This document shows positions 1 to 11,595 of a DNA stretch of 64,000 nt, piece after piece (the stretch's first letter is position 1; each line of letters opens with the position of its first letter). This DNA is from Dermatemys mawii (Eukaryota; Chordata; Testudines; Dermatemydidae): positions 16,456,764 to 16,520,763 of the forward strand of contig ML677334.1 of the NCBI GenBank assembly GCA_007922305.1, read 5' to 3'. The notes below the pieces were generated by a model. It was not told the origin of the DNA. It was given only the letters and a program-made list of their open reading frames with translations, and did not search any database. The translations under genes and the position numbers were made by a program.

Positions 1-596
1 CAAGTGCTAAGCATCCCAAATTCCAGATTCAAATTCAAAAATGGGGCTATGTGTCTATCACTGTACAAAATATGTCAGCTTTCACAAGCATTTGATATAG
101 GTTTTTTTCAATTGCAGGTGGAGAGGAAACACTCCGCCTTTGTGCGAGGTATTTGAACTGGCAAATCTTTATTATTAAAAGCAAGTTCCTGAGAATTATT
201 GTAGGTGCTGGACATCAGATTCTGCAGACACCCTTAAGCAAAAGGACAAAAATGATCAGATTTTAGAGTTGGTGTTCATCAGAGCAAAAATTCCATACAT
301 TTATCTTTGGTTCACAAAATACTCCAGATTTTTCTCCGTTTTCTTTGTATGCTGAACAGTATGCTAAAAGTGCTTGTCCACATTATTCACTTCAGCTATT
401 TATTATTTCTTTATCATGTTTGGTTCCATACTTTTTTAATTTTAAGTCCCTGATTTGGTGACTTAATCTTTTAAAGAGGAGGATAAGAAATATCAGATGA
501 GTAGCATGCAAATACACTTGTCATATAAATGTATTAAACTTCTGGGATTGAAGGATAATGAACCCAGGAATATGTGCAATTTGAATACGAGTCCAG
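1..596. other. Non-coding sequence, nothing recognised
   Basis: AT-rich single-copy-looking sequence. I see no open frame of note, no repeat boundary and no RNA gene. Confidence 0.5.
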
Positions 597-782
597 TATG
601 GTCCATTGGTTAGGGCACTGACCTGGGAGTCAGCAAGCTTGGGTGTGATCTTAAGCAAGTAATTTCAAATCTCTGTGCCTCAATTTTCCCATCTGTAAAA
701 TAGGGATGATAACCTTCTGCGTAAAGTGCTTTGCAGTCTATGGATGAAAAATACGATGTAACTGCTAAGTCTTATTATTGAT
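597..782 (+). repeat. MIR-like CORE-SINE with tRNA-like head
   Basis: The 5' part resembles a tRNA-derived polymerase III head: an A-box-like TGGTTAGGGCACTGACC, then a decayed B-box region (GGGTGTGATC). The central part matches the MIR CORE phrase: CTCTGTGCCTCAATTTTCCC, then an ATCTGTAAAATAGGGATGAT-like stretch. The end (GTAAAGTGCTTTG, then a TATTATTG tail) is the tail shared by other SINEs in this window. The family label is from memory of the MIR core; the exact subfamily is unknown. Confidence 0.8.
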
Positions 783-1247
783 AAATACATTTGGTATGTG
801 GCTGAAAAGTGAAGGAAAAAACCCAGCTACATCAATGCTAATGTGGGGAAGGATTTTTGTGGGGGAAGAAGTGCTAGGGAAGTACAGCTATTCTACTTCC
901 TCCACATTTACTGTCAGTAAGGTGTGGTCTGATTCTGATCTCACTTCTTTGGTGTAAATCTATGGGTAGTTTTGTTGTTTCTGATTTATATCAAATCAAC
1001 AATGGACTGTGTGTTTCCAAAACCAGGCTGTTCAGGTTTACACTGGGGTGCAAATCACTGAAGAGAAGGTCTCTGAATAGTCTTAGTGAAGATGATGTTT
1101 TATTCATTGTTATCACCCACCCATTCCTCCTTTCCAACTCTTTTCTTTGAAATAGTGAAGGATGTATCCAGGCACAGTGACATATTGTAGGCTCTCCTGC
1201 GTTGCCTTAATGAGAGCAAACCTGTGAAATGAAGCCAGAATAACTAT
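783..1247. other. Non-coding sequence, nothing recognised
   Basis: Unique-looking sequence. One 62-codon open frame is present but has no recognisable content and no coding context. Confidence 0.45.
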
Positions 1248-2035
1248 TTATTGAGGGGGTGTGGTGGGGAGGAGCCTCACCCCCTTAGAATGAGGGCTGA
1301 TACAGGCCATTTGGGTGGTGCAGACGAGACAGCCAATCAGGGAGCAGAAAAGGCAGCCAATCAGAACAGGGCTAGGTGCTATATAAAGGCTGCCTAGCGA
1401 GGGAGCAGTCAGTTACTCCCTGTCTGGCAAGAGGTAGCAGCACCTTGGACAGGGCCATGCTGGGCAGAGCTCAGCAAAGCTCTGGCCCATTACTTGCCCA
1501 TTACTTGCCCGGCTGCAGCCCTTGCTAAAAAGGGTTGAAAAGCTGCATAGGGCCAAAGGGGAAGTGGCCCAGGGAAACTTAACAGACAAGAGGGGAGTAG
1601 AGAAGGGCAGAGGAAGGCTGCCGCTAGACGGTCCCTGGGCCGGGACCTAGAGTAGCAGGCATAGCACCTGGCCATAGAGGAGGAGGGCCAGAACTCATTG
1701 CAATTTGCCTCTGAGACAAGGGGCTGGACTATAGGGTTGTGGTTGGCCACCAAGGCAGGTGCAAGCCAGAGGACTGCTGTTAACACCCCTGCCCACTCCC
1801 CGAAGGGGGAGTGACTGGCGTAGTGGGCACTGACGGAGGGCCGTACCCTGAAATCGAGAAAGCTACTGTCCAGAGGTGGGTGCCGGCGAGCAAGGAGCAA
1901 TGCGGGTCCGAGGGCAGCAAAGCAGAGGACAGGCCGGATACCATGCATCAAGGGCGCTCCACTGCTGTTGAAAGCTAATACCCAGGCAACCAGCAGGAGG
2001 TGGCAGTGGAGGTGAGTCGGACACTGTCACAGGGG
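1248..2035 (+). mobile_element. GC-rich retroelement 5' region, probably LTR or LTR plus leader
   Basis: An abrupt GC-rich island in AT-rich surroundings, beginning near TGAGGGGGTGTGGTGGGG and ending near GTGAGTCGGACACTGTCACA. It contains two CCAAT boxes and a TATA box, then about 650 bp of G/A-rich sequence without a convincing frame, which is the layout of a retroelement promoter and leader. It resembles a dispersed repeat I recall from turtle genomes. The ends are approximate and no target duplication was found. A 153-codon open frame on the minus strand inside it is low-complexity and probably chance. Confidence 0.5.
1332..1387 (+). promoter_or_regulatory. Polymerase II promoter-like module: two CCAAT boxes plus TATA box
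   Basis: GCCAAT occurs at 1332-1337 and again at 1356-1361, each followed by CAG or CAGA. TATAAA lies at 1382-1387 within CTATATAAAG. The spacing of about 20-50 bp from CCAAT to TATA is that of a standard core promoter and predicts initiation near 1410-1415. It most likely belonged to the surrounding retroelement, not to a host gene. Confidence 0.55.
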
Positions 2036-2348
2036 GAAAGGCAGATGTAAGACATGCTTGTCTCTCAAGGTAGCCTCCACCATCCCCCCAATAAATGAAT
2101 TCAGGAAAACATTATTAGTGAGATCCTGATCTGGAAAGAAGGCATAGTTAATGGCAACATGTTCCCACTTGAAACACCACTTAAGATGCAGTCAATCTTT
2201 ATATTAGTTAACGCTCAAGGTGTTAACATTAACTTAGCCTCTAGAGCTTCCACATCCCAGATAAGAGGCACCTATGCCCATTACTGATAAATAGCCACTG
2301 ATATCACAGGGCACATGAGCAACTCAAGTTTCTGATTCTGGATGGAAG
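2036..2348. other. Non-coding sequence, nothing recognised
   Basis: No element boundary or coding content seen. Confidence 0.45.
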
Positions 2349-2475
2349 CTTGGGGCTGAGAGTAAACTCTTTGTGGCAGGAACTGTCTCTTTGTTCTATT
2401 TGTGCAGTACCTAGCACAAAAGGGGTCTTGATCCATGACTGGGGCTTCTTTTACCACAATAATACAAATAAGATT
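2349..2475 (+). repeat. L2/MIR-type SINE tail fragment
   Basis: Contains GGCAGGAACTGTCTCTTTG, then GTGCAGTACCTAGCACAAAA and an AATAATACAAATAAG end. The same tail follows the SINE at 26722-26975 and appears reversed at 28170 and 29143. Only the 3' segment is present. Confidence 0.65.
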
Positions 2476-3077
2476 ATGATGGTGCACTGGCTGTATTCTA
2501 CTGACCAGAGGTCATGAGGATTTGGGCCCATTTCACATGGGTCTTCACACTATCCAGCACTTGCTGGTTTTATTATGACATCACCACCCGACTTCACCAA
2601 AAGGGAGATATAGGGTATTTACTCTTCTTTAGGGCACTATCCAAAAGTTGGATTGTCAGTGTTGGGAAGGGCAAAATATTAAATCATCAGATTTTACTCA
2701 GCTTGATTGCATGTGTTCTCTGAAAATAACATGAAGTCTGGGTATTGTCCAGTTACAATAAAGCTCAGGGGAAATTTATCTATGTTGTTTGAGCTGGGCT
2801 TGGCTTTAATCTCTCTATTCATAATAGCCTTTCCCTAATAAATCATGCAGAAAGGTCATGAACAGAATATAAGGTGCCAGATAGAGGAAGGACCAAAAGT
2901 TTCCTCTACACTTGGAAATTATCACAGCAGCAAGGAAATTTCTAAAATCCATTGTGGGAGCAGGGAGGAGGAAGAAAGAAAAGAAATATAGTTTAAATAT
3001 GTGCTTTAGATTGTATATGACATTAACTTAGATACACTTGGCCTGATCCAGGTGTTACCCCAGTGCAAATAGGAGTA
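2476..3077. other. Non-coding sequence, nothing recognised
   Basis: Short chance frames only; no repeat end recognised. Confidence 0.45.
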
Positions 3078-3276
3078 AGGGCAGGTCTACACTTAAAAAG
3101 CTGCAGCTCGTCTGAGAGGTGAAAGCTCAGTCAATGGAAGAAACCCTCCCATCAACATAGTGCTGTCTATACCAGGACTTAGGTCGATATAACTGCACTG
3201 CTCAGGGGTGTGGATTTTTCACTTGCTTGAGCGTTATAGTTAAACCAATGTGCATTTATAGTTAGACCTGGCCTAA
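3078..3276. mobile_element. hAT-like MITE, non-autonomous DNA transposon
   Basis: The ends are inverted: GGCAGGTCTACACTTAAA at the left, and at the right TTTATAGTTAGACCTGGCC, whose reverse complement matches it with a few changes. The interior shares CTCAGGGGTGTG with the element at 4389-4682, so the two are related. The CAGGTCTACACT-type end is typical of hAT MITEs that I associate with turtles. No clean 8-bp duplication was found. Confidence 0.6.
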
Positions 3277-4388
3277 CTGTACTCAAGACAATGGAATTAT
3301 ATTGGTGTAAACTTCTGCAAATTAGAGTTAATGTCCAGAATTTCTTAGTTGTGTTGCTTTGTTCACTCTTGAGGCCTATTCCTCTCTTCTTTCTGTTCCC
3401 TCTCTTAACCTAACCTTTTGTGTGTGTCCTTAAGCATGGAAAAGGGCAGTTGTCATCTTCATCATTTGCCACAAGTGATCCTAAGCCAAGGCTTTTTAGA
3501 CTTGTGGTTTCTTCAAAAAGACAGATTGTGTCTCATGATCCACAGTTAATCCTCCACCCTGACTGCAAAATGGCAAAGCTGATGCATTCCAAAGGGGGAT
3601 TGCAAAGGTGTTGGAAGCCTCTGATTTTTTTTTTTGTTTGAAAATTGCTTTCAGACCAATACCTCTTTGCCCCAGTATTACTCCAGGTGCAATAATTCAA
3701 TAGCCAAATAAATTGTAATTATATATACTAGCTTTGAAAAATGTCATGATAGCAATAAAGGTATTACACATGCACACACACACACGCCACCCAAATCATT
3801 CTGAGTGAGCCATTGGGAGTGTAACTGCTAACTTTACAATCTGTTGTGTTGCTGTGAATAGCGGGTAGAAAGGTTTGGGGGATAAAAAACTCGCTGATGC
3901 CTTGACCTTTCCCCTAGAGACTTTTCTGCCTGGTTGCAAGGGAAAAACATAAGAAAAATGAGTTTCCCTTTGAGACTTAAACTGACCTCAGCTAAAATGT
4001 GCTGGATCTTCTACCCAATGTAATTTTCATATCTACTGAGTTCCATGCATACTTTGCAAAGCCTAAAGTATGAATGGCTGTAATTTTCATTAATTACAAG
4101 TTTTGTAATGCTACAAGTTTTGGCTGATGGACCTAGGATTTCCACACACAAAATCAGCCCAGGACATGTCAGTGTCACATCAAGTTGAAATCTAAATGTG
4201 TGGGGCNNNNNNNNNNAAACTAAGAGTTTAGTCAACTTGGTTATGCCATTAAAAATAGCAGCAACTCTCTGGATTTCTTATTTAAAAGACACGTTACCAT
4301 AAATTAGATAAAATGAAGAAATGCCCAATAAGCAGATACTGTACTTTAAAACATAATTATTGAGTTAAGCCCCAGTCCTGGAAAAGCT
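3277..4388. other. Non-coding sequence with a short (CA)n run
   Basis: Unique-looking sequence. A CA dinucleotide run lies at about 3770-3786. Open frames here are chance frames, and one is interrupted by the N gap. Confidence 0.45.
4207..4216. other. Assembly gap of 10 N
   Basis: Ten consecutive N bases. The true length of missing sequence is unknown, so nothing should be inferred across it. Confidence 0.99.
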
Positions 4389-4682
4389 CAAGCTGTGTCT
4401 ACATTAGTACTTATGTCAGTATAACTTATGTCTCTCAGGGGTGTGAAAAAACATACCCCTGAGTGACAGAGATTTCACCAACTGAAACACTGGTGTGGAC
4501 AGCGTTATGTGGGTGGGAGATTCTCTCCCACTGACATAGCTGTTGTGGCTTGTTGTGAGGTGGTTTAATTATGTCAATGTGAGAGCTCTCTCTTTTTGGC
4601 ATGGAGCAACTCCCTGGGAATTGGTGCAGCTGCATCCGTACAGCTGTGTCGCTGTAAGCTCTCTAGCATAAACATGGCTTTA
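4389..4682. mobile_element. hAT-like MITE with internal hairpin
   Basis: The left end AAGCTGTGTCTACATTAG is inverted relative to the right end CTAGCATAAACATGGCTTT, with several mismatches. Near 4435-4464 there is a strong hairpin in which TCAGGGGTGTG pairs with CATACCCCTGA across an A-rich loop. It belongs to the same family as 3078-3276. No coding capacity. Confidence 0.6.
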
Positions 4683-7600
4683 CACTAATGCTTACTCTTA
4701 AGAGTATAGGTAAGTCAATTAACTTCCATGGGATGACCCACTTGGTTAAAATTAAGCATATGCACAAGCATTAGTAATATCGACATTGTCAAATGAGAAA
4801 ATCAGATAAATGATTATTTTCATAAATCCTGGATTATAAATAATGAACACTCCCTCCCAAGGTTCTAAAGCACCTACAAGCATAGCCTTTTTAACTCTGA
4901 AATTTTATGGGTGTTCTAAGACCCACTGAACATTTACAATGTAATCTTGATTGTAGACATTCATAATTAGAATTCAAAGGCAGAGGATCAGTCCATACCC
5001 AATCAATCCATTCATGATTTTTGCATCATTTCAGCATAGATGGTATTTTGAGCATTGCTAACAGTGTTTAAATGACTGAGAGAGGAAATAGAGCACTCTG
5101 GCTAAATGGTGTCTAAAGTGAACACGAAGAATAATGAATAGCCACTGTTCACATAATTACAGCAATCACTTAATCTTATGAGCGTGGAAGAAACTAAAAA
5201 AATGAATAGTCTAAATAGGAGGCATGAGGATGAACATTGTTTGTAAATACATATGCTTTGAAAGAGACCGCTCATCAGAGGAACAGTCAAGAATATTATT
5301 ATGAAGTTTGGAATATAATATTCTACTAAATGCCCCAGCTAAGGAGCATTGTGCTAGACACTGAACAGATATTTAAACAAAAAGGAAGCTAGTCAAAATA
5401 TAAAAAGCAAATAATTTTAATGGAGATTAGAACCTTATTTTCAAAATTAACACATGGAACTGCACAGACCAAATACACATACAATACTATGCTCAAATTA
5501 CGTGTACCCTTACTGTAACTGCGCATGCAAACTGGGTATTTCAAATGTTCAAATATCCAAACAGTATGTGCCTATTATGTTGTTTTCCATGGAGACTGAA
5601 TATTTGCACGTGCACCTCTTTTGAAAATTAACCCCTTAAAGTCTCCATCTCATCTATCCATAGGGACTGAACTATCAGCTTCTCAGAAATTTTTGCCACC
5701 CCAAAAGGAATTGTTTATCCCTTTTGGCTTGCTTATTAGAGAGGCCAACACTGAGCTAGCTTCTCACTGCAGATTAGGCCTGATACATCACTAATGAAGT
5801 CTGGAGGGTGTTTGTATAGCCACTGATTATGCTGTGCGTGTTCTGTAACTAAAGAATTTGTCTCAATAATTTTCTACCAGCAACGTTCAGCTAACAAAAT
5901 GATAATTCAGTTAACGCTTCTTTTCAAATGGCAAATTTTTAAAGTTGCATTGCAGTTGAAAGTGTCACTCTTCTCGCAATACCACTCTTTTTTTTTTTCC
6001 AACATACTGTTTGTGTCAAGATATTGCACAAAAACAGTTCGTGATTCCTGGAGGAGCATAGATGTGTAAGTTACATTGTGCGGGTATGTGACTACCAACT
6101 AATGTTCAGTACAGTGGATGTACTTAAAATGTTTATTCTGGATCATCAGTGATATTCCCTATACTTAAAATGAGAAATAAAGCTAGAATCAATAATAACT
6201 CCGAATGAACCTTTAAGATGCTCCCACTGTAATTTTTCCTTCCCTCCCACTGTAAGATACAAAGCCCGTGTGGTTTGGGGAGATTCCTGAAACTGGGCAA
6301 TTTATTCTTTGGTGCATAACTTGAAAACAATTAGATTAATTATTGGTTTTTTAAATCTTCTATGCTAAGGCCTTATATGCAAAGCTTTTGCCTGAAATGA
6401 ATTTTCAAGGCTGAATTTTAAATCCCTGGAAAGAGTGCTTTATTATGACAATGTTGGCACGTTATTGGCCACACAGTGCACATGAATGGTGCTGCAATAG
6501 GACAGAGGTGGAAAGAGGGAGACAATTCAGACCCATTTGAATCCACAGCAGAGAAGGCTACTTGATTAAAAGAGAGGGTATGTGTGTTAATGGATATTAA
6601 CGCTGCTGCTCTTTTATTCCAAGTTGTTTGTTACAGTATTGGGTTAGAATCTCTACTGTGTTGTAACCCTTTTCATTGCCCTGCCTCAATGGTACAGCTT
6701 AGACCAGCCTGACCACTGCATAAGGGCTAAGACTAGCTCTGTGGTGAGGAAGCTGTAACTGGTTCCCTCATGCACCCCCCTTTCTCCTCAGTGGAGCAAA
6801 GCTCCGGTGCAGGAGAGAAATCTCCCCCTTTGCATTTTAGAATACCCTATCTCCCAACAACTAGTGGTGATGCATGTGCAAATAAAAAGGCTAGAGTGTG
6901 ACTATCGCTTACACATATGCACGGGGAGGTGGGCACAAGGACTTAAACACGCACACGCTTGTATGTACTAGAATTACAGACCCTGTCCTTAAGGGACCAC
7001 AAGGGGTGCTACTGACTTGTCCATCCCATCTCCCCTGAGATCAGCGCTCTGGAAAGAGGGTAAGGAGTAGAGAGAATTTTGATTCTACTCCATGTCCCAG
7101 TGGTACAGTTCTGCTGTTTTTAAAGTACTATACCCCTCAATATAACCTGAGAGCTCTGTGAAACATTGGGCTTTACAATGTGCTAAGTTTTAACTCAACA
7201 GCTCAAGTACTACAGTTCTTCAGTTAGTTTTCTGACAGGAGGGTCTGCAATTGTTTGTGGGCTTTTTATTTTAAAGCCTTCTGAAAACAGAGTTGTAAAA
7301 TACCCGATTTTATAGATATTATAAAACTGCTTTATGGGTTTTTTTTTTAAAAAAAGTTGATCTACTTATGCTGTTATGGTTTGCTCTCCCCCCATACTTT
7401 CCTGTGGTAGAATAAAGCATGGGATTCTCATGGTGAACAAAGGCTTGAAGGGAGTGGGCAATGGAGTAGTGCAAAAAAAAAAAAAAGGACCCGTTTTTTC
7501 AAGGTGTGGGAGTGCATGGGAATTTGTTGCTTTTATGAGCTGTACATCAGCCCTTGTGAATGGCAGTTTATAAGCAATGTGTATATTCCTCCTCCACAGG

Positions 7601-8243
7601 ATTTATCAGGCAGCTGCAAATGAAGACAGTTCTGATAACTGAACTAATAAAATTCCAAGGAGCAAGAGTGGGCTGCTCTTGCTGGCATTTTAGAGAGGGA
7701 TTGAGGGAAGAAAAGTCAGTTTTGCTACAGACAGAAACTTTATTTCTTTAGTTTGGATGAGTTCCAAACAGAGTTAAAGCATTTCTGCAATCCTTCTATT
7801 TTTTCAGACAAAGCAAACACTTTGGTGCTGTTTATCTAAGCACACTGAGACAGGAAAAATCCACTGGCTTACAAGAGCACAGCCTCCCATCCTTCAAATA
7901 GCAGTTCAAATCCTTAGATGAAGGGTAGTGTTGTTGAATTTCTGTGGATTACAGGTTAAGTGAATCAGGCTGTTAGCAGGACATAATTCCTCTAGGGGCT
8001 GATGCTTCCAGAATGAATTTTTAAAAAATCAAAGAATAAAAAAGCAACCAACCAAAAATGAGGAGGAAAAAAGAGAGAAAACCTGAAAGATTGAATGAAA
8101 CCTTTGAGTGTGCTAAAAATATAATTTTTCTGTTCCCCAAATTCCTGCCTCTCCCATCTAAACCAGGGTTGAAAGTTAGGGTACTTTAAGCAAAGTTAAG
8201 TATCTTGTACAACATTGGGGATGTTATCACTTAAAGATAAGAC
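4683..8243. other. AT-rich non-coding stretch
   Basis: About 3.5 kb without recognised elements. It holds homopolymer runs (T near 5990, T and A near 7340, a run of 14 A near 7471) and chance frames of about 60 codons. The TTTTGAAAATTAACCCC phrase near 5620 recalls the palindromic relics elsewhere in the window but is too short to assign. Confidence 0.45.
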
Positions 8244-8341
8244 ATTCTGAGTCAGAACCTCAGTGGATATAAATCAGCGTAGTACCATTGACTTTGATGT
8301 AGGCATGCCAGTTTACACCAGGTGCAAATCTGGCCTGATGA
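8244..8341. repeat. Decayed palindromic MITE-like relic
   Basis: Reads GAACCTCAGTGGATATAAAT, then CCATTGACTTTGATG, then GTTTACACCAGGTGCAAATC and TGGCC. The left half is approximately the inverted complement of the right half around the CATTGACTT core. The same core recurs at a dozen other places in the window. Confidence 0.5.
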
Positions 8342-9029
8342 GGTGTCTCTGTATTCCCCATTTCAGGCAAGTAAGAAAGGGTCAGTGCTGTAAATTGTTA
8401 CCCCTGTAAGTTGTCATTGCTCAAGCCCTTATGCAGATAGTTTTTATTCAGGTGATTAGTCTCAGTGCACAGTGAGACTTTTTAAGGCAAATAAGGGCTG
8501 CTCATGTGAAGAACAGTGTTCAAGACCAGGCTCTGTTATTGAATAGAGTAGGTCTGTGTGTGGTTCTCCCCACATTGGCACTGAGGAAGGACTCAGCAGC
8601 TGCCCAGCACTGTCCCCATGCCTTCTGGACTCTGTGCTAATCTAACTGTGGCATGCAGGGCCCACGAGGGGAAGAATGGGTGGGACAGGCTGGCATTTAC
8701 AGCACATGATTCCACCTGTGGCCCTGTGGAAAATAGTCATCTTCCTCTCCCTCCAGGGTGCAAATTAAAAAAAAAGAGAGAGAATACCTCTTGGCACTAT
8801 ATTTGTGTCTGCCTCGGGATGTGCAGAAAAGCAAATGCAGCCTCAGGTGGATATGGGACAATTTGGAATAGGGATATCTCTGATTATTCAGCTCCAATGG
8901 AGCGCCACTGCCAAGGAGTTTGGAGCCCATTAGGCTTCAGGGCCTCTATGGAGACACAGGACTTTCTTTGTAGAGGGGCCTAATGCTCACTAGGCACAGG
9001 GGAGAAGATGGACAGTGCTGTCCTTACAC
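8342..9029. other. Non-coding sequence with overlapping chance frames
   Basis: A 121-codon frame on the plus strand (8618-8983) and a 77-codon frame on the minus strand overlap. Neither has a recognisable domain or splice context, and mutual overlap argues against coding. Confidence 0.4.
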
Positions 9030-9518
9030 ATATGCAAAGTATGCAGCTGCACAGGGCACCAGGATACTGCATTCTGCTCACTCCAGCCCCTGCTCTGGCT
9101 GTTTCCCAGGGTCCCCAGCCCTGCTCCTTCTCCACCCTGCATCTTCCCACTTCTGCTCTGCCCCCACTCCCCTGAGCTCTGCAGCAGGGCTGGGACTGCA
9201 CTCATCAGTGGCAGGAAGTGCAGCGACCCAGCCCCAGTCGTGCTGTCAGTGACTGCCGGGAAGTTGTTCCTCCTTACCCCCAAGCTAGCCTCCCCCTGCC
9301 CCCGCAGAGGCCAGACTCCCTGTTCCCACCCCATGGAGGATTGCCCCCACCGGAGGCTTGGGGCCCCACCGCACCGCTTCCCGCAGCCCCCATTGGACTG
9401 GGACGGCGAACCGTGGCCAATGGGAGCCATGGTCAGCAAACTGGCAAGTAAACAAACCAGCGTGGCCCACTAAGGGTGCTTACCCTGTGGTCCCGCATGC
9501 CAAGGTTGCCGATTCCTG
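9030..9518. mobile_element. GC-rich composite repeat ending in a hAT MITE terminus
   Basis: The final ~150 bp (CCCACTAAGGGTGCTTACCC, then GCATGCCAAGGTTGCCGATT and CCTG) closely match the right end of the palindromic MITE at 57487-57790. Read on the minus strand the end is CAGGAATCGGCAACC, a hAT-type terminus. The upstream GC-rich part is probably another nested repeat. Several open frames of 60-150 codons on both strands reflect GC-richness; none looks like a gene. Confidence 0.6.
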
Positions 9519-10249
9519 GTTTATTTAAAAATCAGGTCCATTCCCTATTTTCTTCCTGATGCTGATCAGAATTTCTGGCTCAACAATCTCCACAGCATCA
9601 CTGCTGTTGCCCTTGTGAGGCCCCTCTGGGTAGTCCATGGTCCCTGGAGGATATGGTGTGTTGATTATTAGGCTGAGCTGGAATACCTATAATAGGCAAA
9701 AATGGTATGTAAAGTAGTGGATTGTTGATTTAAAAGGTAGAGTTCTTTAACTGCACTTCTTATTCCATTACTCTGCTGATCAAGTTTTAATAATACAAAT
9801 ATTAGCTAAGGCTCACATCATAGCTGCATTATTGATTGCCCCAGCATTGACATTCTCAGGTCACTATATAGAAATCATAAGGCACTTCCTAGCTTACTGT
9901 GGGTTAAGAATGTAATTACTTTTTTTAGACTCTATGGTAGATTTATACTACCTAATTACAGGGTCCCTACCCAAATTATCCAGAATAATCTGGGTGCTTA
10001 ACACTTTCCTGGTGGCTAATTTAACACACAGTCTTCTTCATTATAATTGTTATCACAGCAGTAGTGTAGAGTACCTTTAATAAAAAGTGTTAAGAACTGT
10101 AGTGCACAGATTTTTTTGTCTGAGATTCTCCCCAACAACTGGAGTATTTCTATCTGTTGCCAACCTATTTACGCAATGACTCAGTATTGTGATTTATTAG
10201 GGCCGGATCTCACAAACTCATTCAATAATGGGCTCTCTGGCTTGCGGAA
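9519..10249. other. Non-coding sequence, nothing recognised
   Basis: No element boundary or coding content seen. Confidence 0.45.
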
Positions 10250-10506
10250 AGAAGTATAACACAATCCAATGGCAGGAAGTTGATTCAGACTGGAAATAAG
10301 CCATGCATTTTAGACAGTGAGAGTAATTAAGCATTGGAACAATTTACCAAGGGTCATGGTGGACTCTCTATCATTGGCTATTTTAAAATCAATAGTGGTG
10401 GTTCTTTTTTGAAAAGATCTGCTCTAGGAATTATTTTGTGGAAGTGGGTAAGTAGGTAAGATTAGATGATCACAACAGACTCTTCTGGCCTAGGAATCTA
10501 TAAATA
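10250..10506 (+). mobile_element. CR1 LINE 3' end, truncated
   Basis: Contains the phrases GTAATTAAGCATTGGAACAA, TTTACCAAGGGTCATGGTGG, AAAAGATCTGCTCTAGGAAT and TAGATGATCACAACAGACTC, followed by TTCTGGCC. These are the C-terminal coding and 3' UTR portion of CR1 as found in sauropsids. The 5' part is missing, as is usual for CR1 copies. It ends near GGAATCTATAAATATG, a decayed version of the ATTCTATGA tail. Confidence 0.8.
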
Positions 10507-10629
10507 TGCATAATTTTACCTATGTGAGTAGGCACATTGGGTTCAGTAGAATTACTTACATACATAATGCTCCTTAAGTTCATAAGTGTTTGCAGAATCA
10601 AGGTGATGGTCTGGATTTACTCAGTGGAG

Positions 10630-10716
10630 TATATTACCTGAAGAAGAGCTCAGTGAAAGCTTGATCTCTCTGCAGTAGAAGTTGGTCCAATAAAAGACAT
10701 CACCTTGACTCTCTCA
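10630..10716 (+). mobile_element. Penelope-like element 3' tail, hammerhead-like core
   Basis: Contains CCTGAAGAAGAGCTCAGTGA followed by AAGCTTGATCTCT, then GAAGTTGGTCCAATAAAAGA and CATCACCTTG. I read this as the terminal region of a PLE subfamily different from the one at 41.5 kb. CTGAAGA at 10638-10644 and GAAAGC at 10655-10660 correspond to the two conserved boxes of a hammerhead-like fold, but the stem between them has been shortened. Confidence 0.55.
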
Positions 10717-11387
10717 TACTAGTCAGCTGGGATGTGCTTCTGTTAGAAGTGCACCAACCCACCACCGCTTTAACCATAGCCTGCCAAGATTGCGTCTCAT
10801 CCCTCAAATGCAAGAGAACAGTATTTGTATGAGTTATGACACCTATTTAACTACTGGGTATTTTTACTAGAACAGTGCTTTTCTAGCAGTGAGACAATTT
10901 ACCCATTGCATCATGGGTATTCCATAACCCACAAATGTCCAATTTAAATTTTGATGTATTATATTATCTTCCTTCTTTGCATCATGAATTTACAACTACT
11001 CAAATCGGTTCTTATAGGAGTAATACTGAAGTCTGCTAATAGGCATAGTGCAACCATTTTTTAAGAGATCCTTGAAAGAATTGTGCTCATTTCTTGTGGA
11101 GAATATAAAAGCACTGTATCTTTGCCTGACCATCCCTTCTTTATCTACTTGTTCAAATGCCCATTCATGTGATTGCACTCTTTCTAACTGTAGTCTTTCT
11201 GTGGTATTGCAATGCACTGTTAAACAGCTGCCACGTTGTACATCAGGGTAGCTGCTTTTCAGTTGTGGGCCAAATTGTCCTTGTATGTTAAATCTGAACT
11301 CTCTTACTTATAGCTAAATCTTCTACTGAAGATAAAGATGAAGTATGTTGTTTGCCAAGCATTTAAGCAAATGTGTTCAATAGGGGG
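10717..11387. other. Non-coding sequence, nothing recognised
   Basis: Only chance frames of about 70 codons on both strands at the same position. Confidence 0.45.
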
Positions 11388-11595
11388 AGCAGTGTGTTCC
11401 AGTACATAGGTCACTGGAGTGGGAATAAAGAGACCAAGGTACTATTCATAGGTCTTCTACTGACTTGCTGTGTCACTTTGAGCTAGTCACTTTACTTTTT
11501 GTGCCTCAGTTTCTCTATCTGTATAATGATACTTGTCTTCCTTTGCAAAGTGCCTTGAGATGTGTGGATGAATTTTATAGTTCAGTATAACTGCA
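11388..11595 (+). repeat. MIR-like CORE-SINE
   Basis: The CORE phrase is TTTGTGCCTCAGTTTCTCTA, then TCTGTATAATGATACTTG. It is preceded by a CTGTGTCACTTTGAGCTAGT-like segment and followed by GCAAAGTGCCTTGAGATG. The head is more decayed than in the copy at 597. Confidence 0.75.

Noticed and set aside
1490..1951. 153-codon minus-strand open frame
   Set aside because: It lies wholly inside the GC-rich retroelement 5' region, opposite its promoter. The predicted peptide has no domain, and GC-richness explains the lack of stops.
8983..9473. Several overlapping frames of 77-152 codons on both strands
   Set aside because: They overlap each other in a GC-rich repeat ending in a hAT terminus; frames on both strands at once indicate composition, not coding.
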